Shown here one piece after another: positions 18,359-29,577 of a DNA stretch of 64,000 nucleotides. A program made the position numbers and the translations under genes. How positions within the stretch are numbered: position 1 is the first letter of the stretch; the number at the start of each line of letters is the position of its first letter. The DNA comes from Prorocentrum cordatum (taxonomy: Eukaryota; Sar; Dinophyceae; Prorocentrales; Prorocentraceae): contig CAUYUJ010003381.1 of NCBI GenBank assembly GCA_963575745.1, forward strand, positions 424,727-488,726. Direction: 5' to 3'. The notes below the pieces were generated by a model. It was not told where the DNA came from. It worked only from the letters and a program-made list of their open reading frames with translations, and made no database searches.

Positions 18359-19471
18359 GAATTCTAGAAGCTTCGCGTATCCCCACCAGCTTCGCCCGCC
18401 GCTGGCGCGTTCGCCTGCGGCCGTATAAAAAAAAGTATCCCCACCAGCCTAATTAGGCCGCTGTCGTGACCCGTAGCGCTTCTGACTCCGCTAGCGCCTT
18501 CGCTAGCGGACGCGACCGAAAAAGTATCCCCACCAGCCCGTCCAGAAACGATGTCCAGGCGAGTTGAGGTGATCAGGGAAGTGCGGGAGCAGAGAGGGGG
18601 ACGGCCGAGCCGTGCGAAGGAGGGAGGAGGAAACGGGGGAGGTCGGATGGATGGATGAGGGAGTGGGGAGAAGGAGGATAAATAGGATGAGGAGGAGGAG
18701 GAGGAGGCGGAGGGGGAGGAGGAGGAGGAGGAGGAGGAGGAGAAGGAGGAAGAGAAGGAGTAGGAGGAGGAAGGAGGAGCATGAGCAGGAGGGCAAGCAA
18801 AGGGCCAGAGGTCTCTAGGATGCCTCTTGGAGCCTCTTGGGATATCTATTGGGCGTTTCTTGGAGGACTGTTGGGACGTCTTAGGGGTCTCTTGGCGGTC
18901 CTGGGGGGCTCTTGGGCGTCTTGGGTGCCTCTCGGGCGCCTCTTGGAGCCATCTTGGAGAACATCGATCAAAGAAGAGGGAAGCTCCAATTAGCGGCCCC
19001 CCTCGGGAGCCCCACAAATCACCTCTTGGACCCCTCTTGGAGCGCTCTTGGGGCCGTCTTGGAGCTCTCTTGGGCCTCTCTTTGGGCTCTCTTGGGCCAT
19101 CTTGGAGCCATCTTGAGGCCTCGGAAAGCCATCGGAACCGAAAAGGCGAGAAGGCAAAATCATTTGTTTTCCCAACGTTTTAGAAGGATGTTGGCCTCGT
19201 GGGGGCCTCCTTGGAGGTCCCGGAGGCCTCTTGGAACTGTCTTTGGAGCGTTCTTGGGGCTTCTTGGAGCATTTTGGGAGCCATCTTGAGGCATCTTGGG
19301 CTATCTGCAGCCATCTTGGAGGTCATCTCGGGGTCTCCGAGGCCCTCTTGGAGCCGTCTTTGGCCATCTTGGATGCTTTGACCGCTCGCGAAACCCCTCC
19401 CCGGAGAGGAAGAAGAGGGTTGGAAGAGGAGACTCCTCAAACCACCTACGCCCTAAAGGCCTGGTGGGATT
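18359..19471 (+). repeat. Composite repeat R1-(AGG)n-array-R2-array-R3, complete copy
   Basis: R1 starts AATTCTAGAAGCTTCGCGTA and contains CCCACCAGCCCGTCCAGAAA. An AGG tract follows (18610-18780), then GGCCTCTTGG-type array (18800-18960), R2 (ATCGATCAAAGAAGAGGGAA, 18965-19020), more array (19025-19380) and R3 (CCCCGGAGAGGAAGAAGAGG ... CCTGGTGGGATT, 19385-19471). Within R1 the 13-mer TATCCCCACCAGC occurs three times, separated by two short hairpin-rich inserts. AG follows the last base of R3 within about 11 bases. Confidence 0.8.
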
Positions 19472-19547
19472 TGCTTGTGTAGCGCTTTCTGGCCTTTGCT
19501 GCGGATCTGTAGTTGGTTTCCGTTTTCTTGTCAAAGGGTGTCCCTCA

Positions 19548-19620
19548 CAGTCAAAAACCCTAATAAGGACACGCGACTTTGCTCAGGGTACCCTTGCGTC
19601 CTTATGAGGGCTTTTGACTG
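19548..19620. mobile_element. Tc1/mariner-like mini-MITE, copy 2 (73 bp)
   Basis: Left CAGTCAAAAACCCTAATAAG and right, inverted, CAGTCAAAAGCCCTCATAAG form arms of about 26 bp around a short GGGTACCC centre. TA flanks the right end; the left flank is CA. It is related to the element at 3739-3909. Confidence 0.75.
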
Positions 19621-20426
19621 TATCACAACTGCCGTCTTCCGTCCCGCTCTCCCGCTCCTGCTGCCTCCCGCTCCGCACGCATTGCGCAGAGCACGCCCCA
19701 GCACCGCCTCTGAGACCGGCGGGGAGCAGGCCCGGAGGCCTCGCGACCAGCCATCAGTGACGCCTAGAGAGGAGCAACAACATTAAAATCAACAGAGAGG
19801 AGCTTTCCAGTTTGAAACACATCCCTATCCCTATGTTTGACATCACCTCGCCTCGATGCCGATCTCAAGGATTCCCGCAGTTTCTGAGGGCCTATCCCTA
19901 AGATTGTCCTCGCTTTTTGCTCGCCCGTCTTAGGGATAGGGATAAGTTCGAGGCTGGTCAGGAGCAACATGATGAACATCAATCTGTGGTCGTCCTCTTA
20001 TTCCTTGTTTTGTCGATCGGCGCGGACACTCGCACCCCCTACGGAGGAGATGTTGTCTGTTTTTGGCTCCTGTTTCAAGCCGGTGGGGTCTCCCCCATAG
20101 GACACATTGCTGCAAACAGTCGCATCAAGCAGAGGGGTGGAGCCAGACCCCCGAATCTGAAAACGTTCACATGAGGGAGAATGGAGCTGAGGGGCGTGGT
20201 AGATGGTAATTCTGAATAGCACGATCAATTGATCTGAAAACGCTCCAAGGCTTTAAGGACGGAGCTCGAGCTCAAATCGATGGGCGATGAATACATGTTT
20301 TAAGCGTTTCTGTGTTCCCGGGGGGGCCTCCAAACGCTAGGACAATGATCTCCAACACGCCAGGGCAATCTGAAAAAGCGCCCCGGGCACATTGCGCAAG
20401 AACCTGGAGGAAGCGTGTCAAGAGTC
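19621..20426. other. No recognised gene
   Basis: Ordinary-complexity sequence. CTATCCCTAT-type motifs occur on both strands around 19830 and 19930 (GGGATAGG), perhaps the ends of a short decayed element. No exon could be supported. Confidence 0.4.
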
Positions 20427-20590
20427 GGAGGGCACCAACCATACACCAACACCGATCCTGGCCCAGGATCACCCTGGGCCCAGGATCGGTGCATATGCCT
20501 TCTTGCGCAAGGCAGGAGGGCGTATGCACCGTTCCTGGGCCCAGGGTGATCCTGGCCAGGATCGGTGTTGGTGTATAGCTGGTGCCTTCC
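20427..20590. mobile_element. 164-bp near-perfect hairpin element
   Basis: Arms of about 70 bp (GGCACCAACCATACACCAAC, ACCGATCCTGGCCCAGGATC and onward) are complementary with only a few mismatches and leave a 19-nt loop containing TTGCGCAA. Nested in the arms are shorter palindromes around CCTGGGCCCAGG. No clear target duplication was found. Confidence 0.75.
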
Positions 20591-20754
20591 TAAAGAGGAA
20601 GAAGACACCGATGGTGGCACATCGGAGGCGAACGCCGTGTGCTGCCACGGTGCGCCCGGGCAGCGCGCGGGCGCAGCCGGCCAAAGATGTCGGAGCCACT
20701 CGCGGCGAGCCGAGCCTGCGGCAGCCCTGGGCAGGCGGCTCGCGGGAGCGGGGC

Positions 20755-21205
20755 AGAGGCAGGAGGGGGAGGAGAGGGAGGGGGGAGGGAGGGAGGGAGG
20801 AGGAGGAGAGGAGGAGGAGGAGGAGAGGAGGAGAGGAGGGAGGGGGAGGGAGGAGGGGGGGAGGAGGGAGGAGAAGGAGGAGGAGGGAGGAGGGAGAGGG
20901 AGGAGAGGAGAATTGAGGAGGAGGAGGGAGGAGGGAGGAGGAGGAGGAGGAGGGAGGAGGAGAGGAGGAGGAGGGAGGAGGGAGGGGGAGGAGGAGAGGA
21001 GGAGGGAGGAGAGGAGGAGGAGGGAGGAGGAGGGGAGGAGGGAGGAGGAGGGGAGGAGGGAGGAGGGAGGAGAGGAGGGAGGAGAAGGAGAGGAGGGAGG
21101 AGGAGGAGGAGGAGAGGAGGGAGGAGGAGGGAGAAGGAGGGGAGGATGGAGGAGGGAGGAGAGGAGGGAGGAGAGGGAGGAGAGGGAGGAGAGGGAGGAG
21201 AGGAC
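20755..21205. repeat. 450-bp GGA/GGAGG array
   Basis: A purine-only tract of AGGAGG and GGGAGG units. It gives Glu/Arg/Gly-rich frames on + and Pro/Ser-rich frames on -, none of which is a gene. Confidence 0.95.
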
Positions 21206-21317
21206 GGGGGGGCGGGCCGGAGGTCCGCGCGCATCTCTCGGATCGCTGTGGGAGGCATCCCCTCGGGGCGCCGCCCCCAGCGCACTCCCGCCAGCCGGGG
21301 AGGGGGTCCAGCGTTAA

Positions 21318-21600
21318 GTCGGGCCTGCCCCCTTACAGGGGGATGTTCGACGAAAAAAATAAGAGATACACCACAAATAAACGATACACCACAACTAATC
21401 AAAGCAGGGGGATTTTCGACGAAAATCCCCTACAGGGGGATTTTCGACGAAAAGTAAAAGATACACCACGTAGAATCAAAACATGCTCCGAAAATGGTCC
21501 GGGGACCATTTGTTTGATGTTTGTTTTACCTTTTGGGGGGTATGTTTGGGGAATTTTTTATCTTTCGTCGAGCATCCCCCTGTAGGGAACCAGGCCCGAC
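21318..21600. mobile_element. GTCGGGC-family MITE, 283-bp copy with TTAA flanks
   Basis: It is flanked by TTAA on both sides (21314-21317 and 21601-21604), and its ends are GTCGGGCCTGCCCCC and GGGAACCAGGCCCGAC. The subterminal motif AGGGGGATTTTCGACGAAAA is repeated near 21410 and 21437, so a second end-like segment is nested inside. TTAA duplication is typical of piggyBac, but a TA reading is also possible. Confidence 0.85.
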
Positions 21601-21604
21601 TTAA

Positions 21605-22165
21605 GTCCAGCGCCGATCCAGGAAGTCCGCGGGGACGTCCGAGAATGTCTGCTGCCGTGAAATCCTTACGACACCTGGAGGCTCTTGAAGGATTTCGGCA
21701 TGCGCGCGCGGCGACGCGCGCGCGCGCACTTCGTTCCATCTTGTGCGAGCGGTTCTTGCGACAGCACGCGCGCCAGGGCGCTTGAATCATGCCGACAGGC
21801 GCGCGCGAGGGGCACGTGTTTGGTCGAAGATGAGCGGTCTTCTTCTAGCAGGCCAGGAGGGAAGGCAGGGCCGACTGCGATCCGAGTCGATGTGGTTCGA
21901 TTCGCCGGTCGGGACCGCGATTTCGATTCTGTTCGAGTCGGCTTGACTCACCGCTAGTGGCCCTTGGCCGGCCAGAGCGGAGCGGGGCGAGCCGATGGCG
22001 ATTCGACCCGGGGCGGTTCACTGGCGGCTCGAGCGGTGTCCGAGTCGGTCCGGTGTCGCTGGTCGATGCAGTCCAGGCCCGGAGTGGACTCGGGGCGACC
22101 GCACGCTTTTGGGGTTTGGACCGCTCTCTCTGGCCCGAAAGTCGTTCGACGTTGCCTGCGCATCT
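21605..22165. other. GC-rich sequence with a CGCGCG tract, no gene called
   Basis: A short open frame (ATG 21645 to TGA 21785) exists but crosses a CG repeat and has no recognisable family. The stretch 21960-22110 contains scattered GAGTCGG motifs. Confidence 0.35.
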
Positions 22166-22275
22166 TCCTCCCTCTCCTCCTCCTCCTCCTCCTCCTCCTC
22201 CTCCTCTTCTTCCTTCCTTCTCCTCCTCATCCTCATCCTCCTCCTCCTCCTCCTCCTCCTCCTCCTTCTCCTCTG
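22166..22275. repeat. CCT microsatellite
   Basis: A TCCTCCTCC run with a short TTCTTCC interruption. Confidence 0.9.
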
Positions 22276-22640
22276 CAGTTCACCCCCTCACCCCCCGTGC
22301 GGGGGCGACGCGGGAGGCTACCCCATTGCGTCGGAATCCTCGCCCACACTGCCAGCCAGCGTCGTGCCCGCTGGCGCGGCTCTGTGCCCAGCTGGGTTGG
22401 CGCACCGTGCGCCAGCGGCCAGACGACGTTGCTCCTTGGTAAAGTTGCGCGTCGCTGGGGGGCGGCGGCGGGGCAGAATCTGCGCGCCTCGCTGCACGGC
22501 TTCTTCGCGCGGGTCCCGAAGGCCCCCCCAGGCTGGCCAGGGCCTTGCCGGAAACTGTTGAGCACCCCGTGGGATGGTGTCGACGTTGCGCCGGCTTTCG
22601 TCCCAAATCTCGCGTCCTTCGGCGCCCCCCTTGCTCGCAG

Positions 22641-22847
22641 ATGTTTTTTGCAAGTGGATTGTTGCGCCCGCTTGTGGAGGAGCTCCTGGATTCGCTTGCC
22701 AAGGACCCTACGTACCAGCTGAAGAGGCCGGATGGGAGAGATCGAGTTGAGAAACGACGGAAGGATCATATTGCATGCGCCAGGAAAGGGGAGGATAGGG
22801 ATGCTTTTACCAGTGTCTGCATAAGGCTCGATTGGGTTTATAGATAG
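22641..22847 (+). CDS. Exon-like island, unknown protein
   Basis: After CTTGCTCGCAG, a plausible acceptor, the frame reads MFFASGLLRPLVEELLDSLA, then K-D-P-T-Y-Q-L-K-R-P-D-G and a Lys/Arg-rich helix-like stretch to a stop at 22847. Composition is balanced, unlike the repeat frames around it. No family is recognised. It ends shortly before an R1-type repeat (22870). A decayed exon of any neighbouring gene is equally possible. Confidence 0.3.
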   Translation: MFFASGLLRPLVEELLDSLAKDPTYQLKRPDGRDRVEKRRKDHIACARKGEDRDAFTSVCIRLDWVYR

Positions 22848-22859
22848 GTGATTGCGTCT

Positions 22860-23135
22860 TTTTCTGATCTGTTGAGTGTCCCCATCCATCCGATCCACAA
22901 ACGATCGCCAGTCGAGTTGCCTTGGTTGAGGAGTTGTAGGAGCACGCAGTGGAACAGAGAGCCGCCAAACCGAAATTCGGAATCAGCCCAAGCATATGCA
23001 TCAATGTTCGGAGGAGGGACAAGAGGAATAACGAGACTGAAGTGGTAGAAGGCGGGGGAAGAACAAGAGGAGCAGGAAGAGGAGGAGCAGCAAGCAGGAA
23101 AAGTAGGAGGAGGAGAAGGAGGATGGGGGAGGGAT
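22860..23135 (+). repeat. R1-type repeat followed by AGG tract
   Basis: CATCCGATCCACAAACGATC and GAGCACGCAGTGGAA match the R1 consensus of the composite repeats. An AGG/GAG tract follows at 23045-23130, the usual order. The GGCCTCTTGG array is missing. Confidence 0.6.
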
Positions 23136-23202
23136 GGGGTGACGGCAGCGATACTAAAGAGGACGAGGAGGATGAGTAGGACAACTACAGTGACGAGTGA
23201 CG

Positions 23203-23360
23203 ACGCACCGCGGTCGCCAGACCCCACAGGATCCCTGTGGTCCCCGAGTATCCCGCCTCGCGTCCTCGACGACTGACGATGCGATACCGCGGACGCCAGA
23301 CCCCACAGGAACCCGGTGGTCCTTGAGTGTCCCGCCTCGCGTCCTCGACGGATGACGACG
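23203..23360. repeat. ~77-bp direct duplication
   Basis: CGCCAGACCCCACAGGA, then CCCGCCTCGCGTCCTCGACG occurs twice, at about 23215-23275 and 23292-23352. Confidence 0.75.
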
Positions 23361-23457
23361 CGCTTCGTACCAGACAGCCCCAGGGGGGGAGGCGTCACGG
23401 CGTCACCTGGCCGGACGCTGGTTGTAGTAGCGGTCTGCGTTCATTTGCAGTCCTCCT

Positions 23458-23700
23458 TTGTGGGAGTTCACCCAGTGCCACGGCGGAGGTTTTATCACAT
23501 GCTGTTGTGTAAAAAGTATTTCCGTATACAGGGACTGGGCAACACACGCGTTCTGGCGACGATCTTTTTATGTTCGGCGAAGATTTTGGCAACCTTGGCT
23601 GTACCGTTTGCTTGCTCAGCGAATTCGGGCAAACGAGTTATCATACAGAGATGATGTGCCTACTGTCTGTCGACGTTGTGGCGCGGATGCCGAACAAGCA
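23458..23700 (+). pseudogene. Retroelement-like zinc-motif fragment (tentative)
   Basis: The + frame reads ...WLYRLLAQRIRANELSY, then DDVPTVCRRCGADAEQALQ. The Cys-x-x-Cys-Gly stretch recalls the zinc motif downstream of the reverse transcriptase in dinoflagellate LINE-like proteins, but the His-x4-Cys half is absent: the decamer array begins exactly here. No start, no reverse transcriptase, and an odd poly-aromatic N-terminal part make this weak. Confidence 0.25.
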
Positions 23701-26700
23701 CTGCAAGACAACGCAAGACAACACGAAACACGGCAACACAATGCAACGCATTGCAATATATTGCAAGCAAGTGCAAGGCAATGCCACGCAATGTAAAAAC
23801 AAAAAAAAAAAAAAAAAAAAAAAAAACGCAAGACAACGCGAGACAGTGCAAGTCGATGCGAGCCGATGCAACCCAATGCAAAGTAACGCAAGACATTGTA
23901 ACACATGTGGAACAATGCAACGCAAGACAACGAAAAACATGCAATGCATCACACGAAAGTACAAGACAACGCAAGACGATGTCAGACTTCACATGAGGGT
24001 GCAAGACATTGCAAGGCAACGCAAGACAATGCAATACGCTCTCTTCCAAATGAGGGCGACACAGGACAGTGCAAGACAACGAAAGACAATGCAAGACACT
24101 GCAAGACAATGCAAGACAACGCAAGGCAATGCAAGGCAAAACAAGAATGTGCAGCACAATGCAAGACACTGCGAAGCAAATTATGGCATTGCAAAACGAT
24201 GCCAGACAATGCGCGAAGTGCATGGCGGTGACAGGCATTGCAGGACGATGCGTGACAATGCAAGCCAATGAGAGATAATGCAAGACGATCCAGGACAGTT
24301 CAAGATACTGCAAGAGAATACAAGACAGCGCAAGACAAGACAATACACATATGGCCAGCACACGACACGGCCAGACATTGGATCAGATTGCAAGGCAGCG
24401 CAAGACAACGCGAGTACATGCAACCCACTGCGAGGACATGCAAGATGATGCGAGACGCTGGAAGACGATGCAAGACGACGCACGGAAGTTCAAGCCGTTG
24501 CAAGACGATACCAGGCAATGCCAGGCCACGCAGGACGGTGCAAGACGGTGCAAGGACATGCTAGACGATCCAAGGCGATGCAATACGATGCAATACGCCA
24601 TGCAGGGCAATAGGCGACAACACAGCGCAAGACAGTTCAAGACAGTTCTTGGAAATGCGAGGTGGTGCCAGGTAGTTCGAGATAGCGCAACGCAATGCAA
24701 CTACGCCGTCAGACAATGCAGGCGTTGCCAGACAGTGCACGGTGCCCAGACTGCGCAGGAGACGGCTACGCCTGTCAAGCTATGGCAAGACAGGGCATTG
24801 CGAGGCAAGACAAGGCAATGCGAGGCAAGACGACGCGAGAGAATACCAGGCAATGTAAGGCAACGCGTGGCAGTGCAAGACATTACGTGGCGATGCAACA
24901 AAACGCGAGGCACTGCACGGCGCTTCGAGGCAATGCAGGGCGCTGCGGGGTAATGCAAGGCAATGCAAGGCTACGCGCGGCAATCCAAGGCACTTGGAGA
25001 CAATGCACGACAATGCTAGGCGGCGCAATGCAATAGAACGCAGGAGACTGCAAGACAACGCCAGGGAACGCACATCAACTCAAGGTGATGGATAGCAGCG
25101 CAAGACACTGCACGACAATGTAATACACAGCAAGACAATGCGAGACAGTGCAAGGCAATGGGAAACCATGCAACGCCGTCCGGACAATGCTGGACAACGC
25201 AAGGCAATGCAGGTCGCTGCAAGGCCAGGCCATGCAAGACAAAGCAAGACATCATCAGACAATGCAAGACAGCGCAGGACAGCGCAAGCCTCTGCAAGGC
25301 GCCGAATGGCACCCCGATGCCATGCAAGACAAGGCACAGGAGCGAAAGAGAGCGCACGGCAGTGCACCGCAGTGCAAGACAGCGCAACACAATGCCAGGT
25401 GTTGCGCGGCGGTGCAAGGCGTAGCAAGGCCATGCCAGGCAATGCAAGACCAGATACCGCAATGTAATGCGTTCACGGCTATGCAAGACAATGCAGCGCA
25501 CGTCGGCCCCATGCAAGCCAAGGCAAGGCTTTGCAGGACAACGAAAGACAAAGCAAGACCAGGCATGTCGACGCGCGACAATGTGACCCACCCCACGGCA
25601 ACGCAATACACTCCAAGACAATGCGAGGCGCTGCAAGACATTGTAAGACAGTGCAAGATTTCACAAGGCAAGACATTGGCAAGACGGTGCGCGGCACCGC
25701 AGGACATCGCACGGCAACGCGCGGCAATGCAAGGTGATGCAAGGCAACGCGAGGCAATGCAAGAACATGCCAGACCAGGCAAGCAGCATATCGCAACATG
25801 GCAATGCATTGCGAGAGGAGGTAAGACAAGGCAAGACAGGGCAATCCCAGACAAGACAAGGCACGACAAGGCAAGACCGGGAAAGGAACGACAGGGCAGG
25901 GCTAGACAGGGCATGTCACGACGCGGCAAGGCAAGGCAAGACATGGTAAGGCGTTTCGGGACGAGGCAAGAAACGTTGCGGCAGGGCAATGCGAGGCAGG
26001 GCAAGGCAGGGCGTGGCCAGGCATGGCAGGACAACGCAGGACTTGGCAAGCCACGGCAAGACATGGCCAGACAAGGCCTCGCGTTGCAAGACAGGGCGGG
26101 GCACGGCGCGACAAGGCGAGACATGGCAATGCACTGCAGGGCCAGACATGGCAAGGCAGGACGCGGCAGGACAAGGCATGCCAGGGCAAGACAGGACAAG
26201 ACAAGGCAAGGCAAGGCAAACCAAGGCAAGGCGCGGCAGGGCAATGCGGTGCACGGCCCGGCCAGACAAGGCTAGACAGGGCAAGGCAAGGCAAGGCAAC
26301 GCAGGGCAAGGCCAGACCAGGCGCGGCATGACACTTCAAGACGAGGCATGATAAGGCTTGACATGGGGCAGCAGGGCAAGCCAAGGCAGGACAAGGCAAG
26401 ACATGGCAGAGCAGCGCATGCCAGGGCAAGACACGGCAAGGCAAGGCAAGGCATGTCAAGACACGTCAGGGCAAGGCAAGAAACGGCAAGCCGAGACATG
26501 TCAGGACATGACAGGTCAAGGCAGGACAGGGCGCGGCACGACGCGCCAGGACGCGGCAAAACAAGGCGAGGCAAGACTTGGCAGGGCAAGGCACGGCAAG
26601 GCAGGGCGTGGCAAGGCAAGACAAGGCGCGTCAGGGCAAGACAGGGCAAGACATGGGAACGAGGCAAGACAAGGCCAGACAAGGCAAGGCAAGGCAACGC

Positions 26701-27735
26701 AACGCAAGACAATGCAAGACAGCGCAGGACAATGCGAGTCAATGCAGGACGCGGCGAGACAAGGCCAGACACGGCAAGACGAGGCAACATAATGCAAGAC
26801 AGCGCAACAAAAGGCAAGTCAATGCGAGAATGCAGGACTTTACAGGGCATCGCCGAGAACGCAAGGCATTGCGGGACAAACGCACGACCATGCAGGAACA
26901 TGCATGCGAATGCATGGCAAGAGGCAGTGCAGGACAATGCAAGACACTGCAAGGCAGCGCGAGACATCGCAAGGCAATGCAAGCCAAGGCAAGACAGGGC
27001 AAGTCAGCGCGAGGCACTGCCTTATAATGCTAGACAATGCAAGGCCATGCGCGGCTACACAAGGCAACGCAGGGCAATGCAAGACCATGCAAGGTCATGC
27101 AAAATAATACAAGACAATGCAGGGCAACGCAAGACAACGCAATGCATTGCAAGACTACGCGCGACATGCAAGGCAATGGAAGGCATTGCAAGGCAATGCT
27201 GGACCAACTTAGGCAACGCAAGACATTGCAATGCAATGCGACACAGTGCAAGAGAACGCCAGACAGCGCAACGCAACGCATCACAAAACCACGCAGGACA
27301 ACGAAAGACTATGCACGACCATACACGAGGAGGCATGACTGTGCAAGACTATGCAGGACGATGCGAGACGATGCAAGATTGTGCAGCATGTCTCAGCAGT
27401 ACGAGGCAAAATGATGCTGTACAACGCAAGACAATGCAAGACCTTGCAAACTGTGCAGTCGCGCGCAGAAGAGATGCAGGACAGTACACGACTACGCAAA
27501 GCTATGTAATATTATGCATCATTGTTCAAGGCTATTCAAGACGAGGCTAGACGATGCAAGCCTATGCAGGACTACGCAAGGCTCTGCAAGACTACGCGAG
27601 ACAATGCCAGCCAGCGCAGGAACACGCAATACAATACAACTCAATGCAAGACAACGCAAGGCAATGCAAGGGAGTGCAAGATAACGCCCGACAGTGCAAC
27701 ACAATGCGGGACAATGTCTGACAATGCAAGCGAGC
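23692..27735 (+). repeat. 4-kb degenerate decamer array (GCAAGACAAT)
   Basis: The whole stretch is built of 10-bp units such as GCAAGACAAT, GCAAGGCAAC and GCAAGACAGG. A 25-A run interrupts it at about 23801-23826. Units drift along the array: T-rich variants at both ends and GGCAAGACAAGGCA-rich ones at 25800-26900. Three units equal ten codons, so several frames on both strands stay open for hundreds of codons (Ala-Arg-Gln-Asp-Lys rich on +, Leu-Cys-Pro-Ala rich on -) without being genes. Confidence 0.95.
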
Positions 27736-28504
27736 CCAGGGGGGAAGCGAGGAGGGGAAGGCCTTCGCAGAAAGTGGCGGGGCTATTCAAGAGCCCTCGC
27801 GCCGTTTGGGCAGATGCGTATTTCAGCCAAGATAAATGTGGAAGCGAAGCGAAGGCAAACCCGAAGGAAGTGCACACTCTTCGAAAATCGCATGGAAGAT
27901 TCAGGCACGGTCGATAAAGTGCGAATGATGCCAGTAAGGTGAGGGCCAATCCAGAGCTAGTTTCAAAAACCGGCACGCGTGCCCGATCCACAATGAGTTC
28001 AAGGCACATTCGAGCGAATCACGCGCTAAGATAAAACAGCATACAAACACTGCCGACCACTGTGGCAACAAGGACATTGCACATTACAAGTTCGACGCAT
28101 GTAGATGCAAGAGGGACATCAACACGTAAAGGCCAGCCAAAGGATCGTTCCAACAATCTGACGGGAACGCTATGCATGCGAGGAGCAGTCGTAAAATTAA
28201 TAGAAACGAATGCCCCTTGGACCATTGGAGACACGCTACATGCATGCGAGAGGCAATCGCACATTCAAGTAAAATGAGAGCTCAGTTTGAGCCACCTTGT
28301 TGCGCAAGGATCGGAGGAGCGTCCCCAACCACACCCATGGCGAGACGAGGCATCTTGTTAGCCTTGAATATAGAGAGGGAGAGTGGGTGTATCTAAGTAT
28401 ATGTGTGTATGTCTTGTCGGTAGCCGCATGATTAATCAGAATGAGGGGGCCGAACGGTCATCCACAGTCTTTGGGCGCGTGGCTGAAGCGGGGTTCCGCG
28501 GTGC
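27736..28504. other. Unassigned sequence after the decamer array
   Basis: A + frame from the array continues to 27917 with the protein-like stretch AGLFKSPRAVWADAYFSQDK, but no family or splice sites support it. Between 28150 and 28280 a ~75-bp segment (ACGCTAYATGCATGCGAG) occurs twice. Confidence 0.4.
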
Positions 28505-28865
28505 GAACTGGTGTTCCCTTTCTGTTTGTTGTTGTTTGGTTGTTTGTTTGTTTGTTTCGTTGGTTCGTTCGTTGGTTAGTTGGTTGGTTGATTGGTTGTT
28601 GTTGTTGTTGCAGGTGTTGCTGTTGATGTTGCTGCTGGTGTTGTAGTTTGTGTTGTTTGGGTTGTCGTTGTTGTCGTTATTATTGGTGTTGGTGCTGGTG
28701 TTGTTGTCGTCGTTCCAGTCGCAACCCGCCCACGACCCGCCCGCGACCCACCCGCGACCCACCCGCGACCCACTTGCCGTCCACCCGCGACTCAATCGTG
28801 ACTCATCCCGCGACCCATCCCTCGACCCAGCCGCGATCCGCTTGCGACCCACCCCGCGCCCGCCC
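28505..28865. repeat. GTT-rich tract joined to CCGCGACCCA minisatellite
   Basis: TTGTT/GTTGTC sequence (28505-28715) is followed by about 13 copies of the decamer CCGCGACCCA (28725-28862). The same two-part block occurs inverted at 60770-61185. Confidence 0.85.
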
Positions 28866-28923
28866 CCTCGCTCTTACCCACAACTGCGGGGTATTCCTCT
28901 CACTTGCTCTTTTTCTCGACTAG

Positions 28924-29041
28924 CTGGGGACGCATGGGGTGGGATAGCATTGCCCTCAAGGCCAGCAGGGGCGCCCCCACGGACATCAGAACGGGCGGGA
29001 TCGTCCTCCTCATCCTCGGCGTCATGTCCATGCTGTCTATC
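28924..29041 (+). CDS. Exon-like island with a membrane-spanning segment
   Basis: A pyrimidine-rich stretch and TCGACTAG precede a frame reading W-G-R-M-G-W-D-S-I-A-L-K-A-S-R-G, then DIRTGGIVLLILGVMSMLSI and V-P-C. The hydrophobic core looks like one transmembrane helix. A possible GT donor (GTGACT) lies at 29042. The family is not recognised. The minus strand is also open here, so the strand is not certain. Confidence 0.35.
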
Positions 29042-29577
29042 GTCCCGTGTGACTGAATCGCCAGGTCGGGAGTTGTATGACAGCTTTGCCCGATTGTGCG
29101 TCGTCGAGTCGGGTGATTGTACAACGCTCGATGGTGTAGTTGTCGTCTCATCCGCCGGCTTCAATACTGTCGCGACTGCCGTTGCCAGTGACGTCACCGC
29201 TGTGCTTGCCAAAAATGAGATGTCTACATACATATGCACATATATATATATATATATCCAGACGAAGTGCGGATAGGAAATGACAATGTGCAATGGATTT
29301 TGCTATACCCGAGCGACAAACGGAGTAGGAGCGGCATTTTGTTTCTCCCTAGACGGCATCGGTTCGAATATCACGGCTTGTGATGTGGTCTGTTCAGGTT
29401 GGATGTGGTGTTTGTGTTGGTGTGTATTTATCGTGGAGGCTGGCGTGTGCAGGAATGCGGTGGGTTGGCACATTGATGTAAGGCGTGGCGCATTTCATGA
29501 CACGTGGCGTTGACGTCGTTTAGTCTGTCGCCGAGGGGCTGGGCAGGGCAGAGGGGGCTGTCGGTGACCCCCCCTGC
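29042..29577. other. No recognised gene; short TA run
   Basis: There is a TATATATA run at 29240-29258. The + frame 29060-29220 has balanced composition but no identifiable family. Confidence 0.35.

Noticed and set aside
21645-21785. 47-codon ATG frame (MSAAVKSLRHLEALEGFRHA)
   Set aside because: It crosses a CGCGCG tract, has no family match and no splice or leader evidence.
25148-27550. Open frames of 375 and 400 codons in the decamer array
   Set aside because: They are a consequence of a stop-free 10-bp unit. All frames are open on both strands and composition is that of the repeat.
29240-29258. TATATATA runs (also 40262-40276) as TATA boxes
   Set aside because: Dinoflagellate genes generally lack TATA boxes, and the runs are microsatellites.
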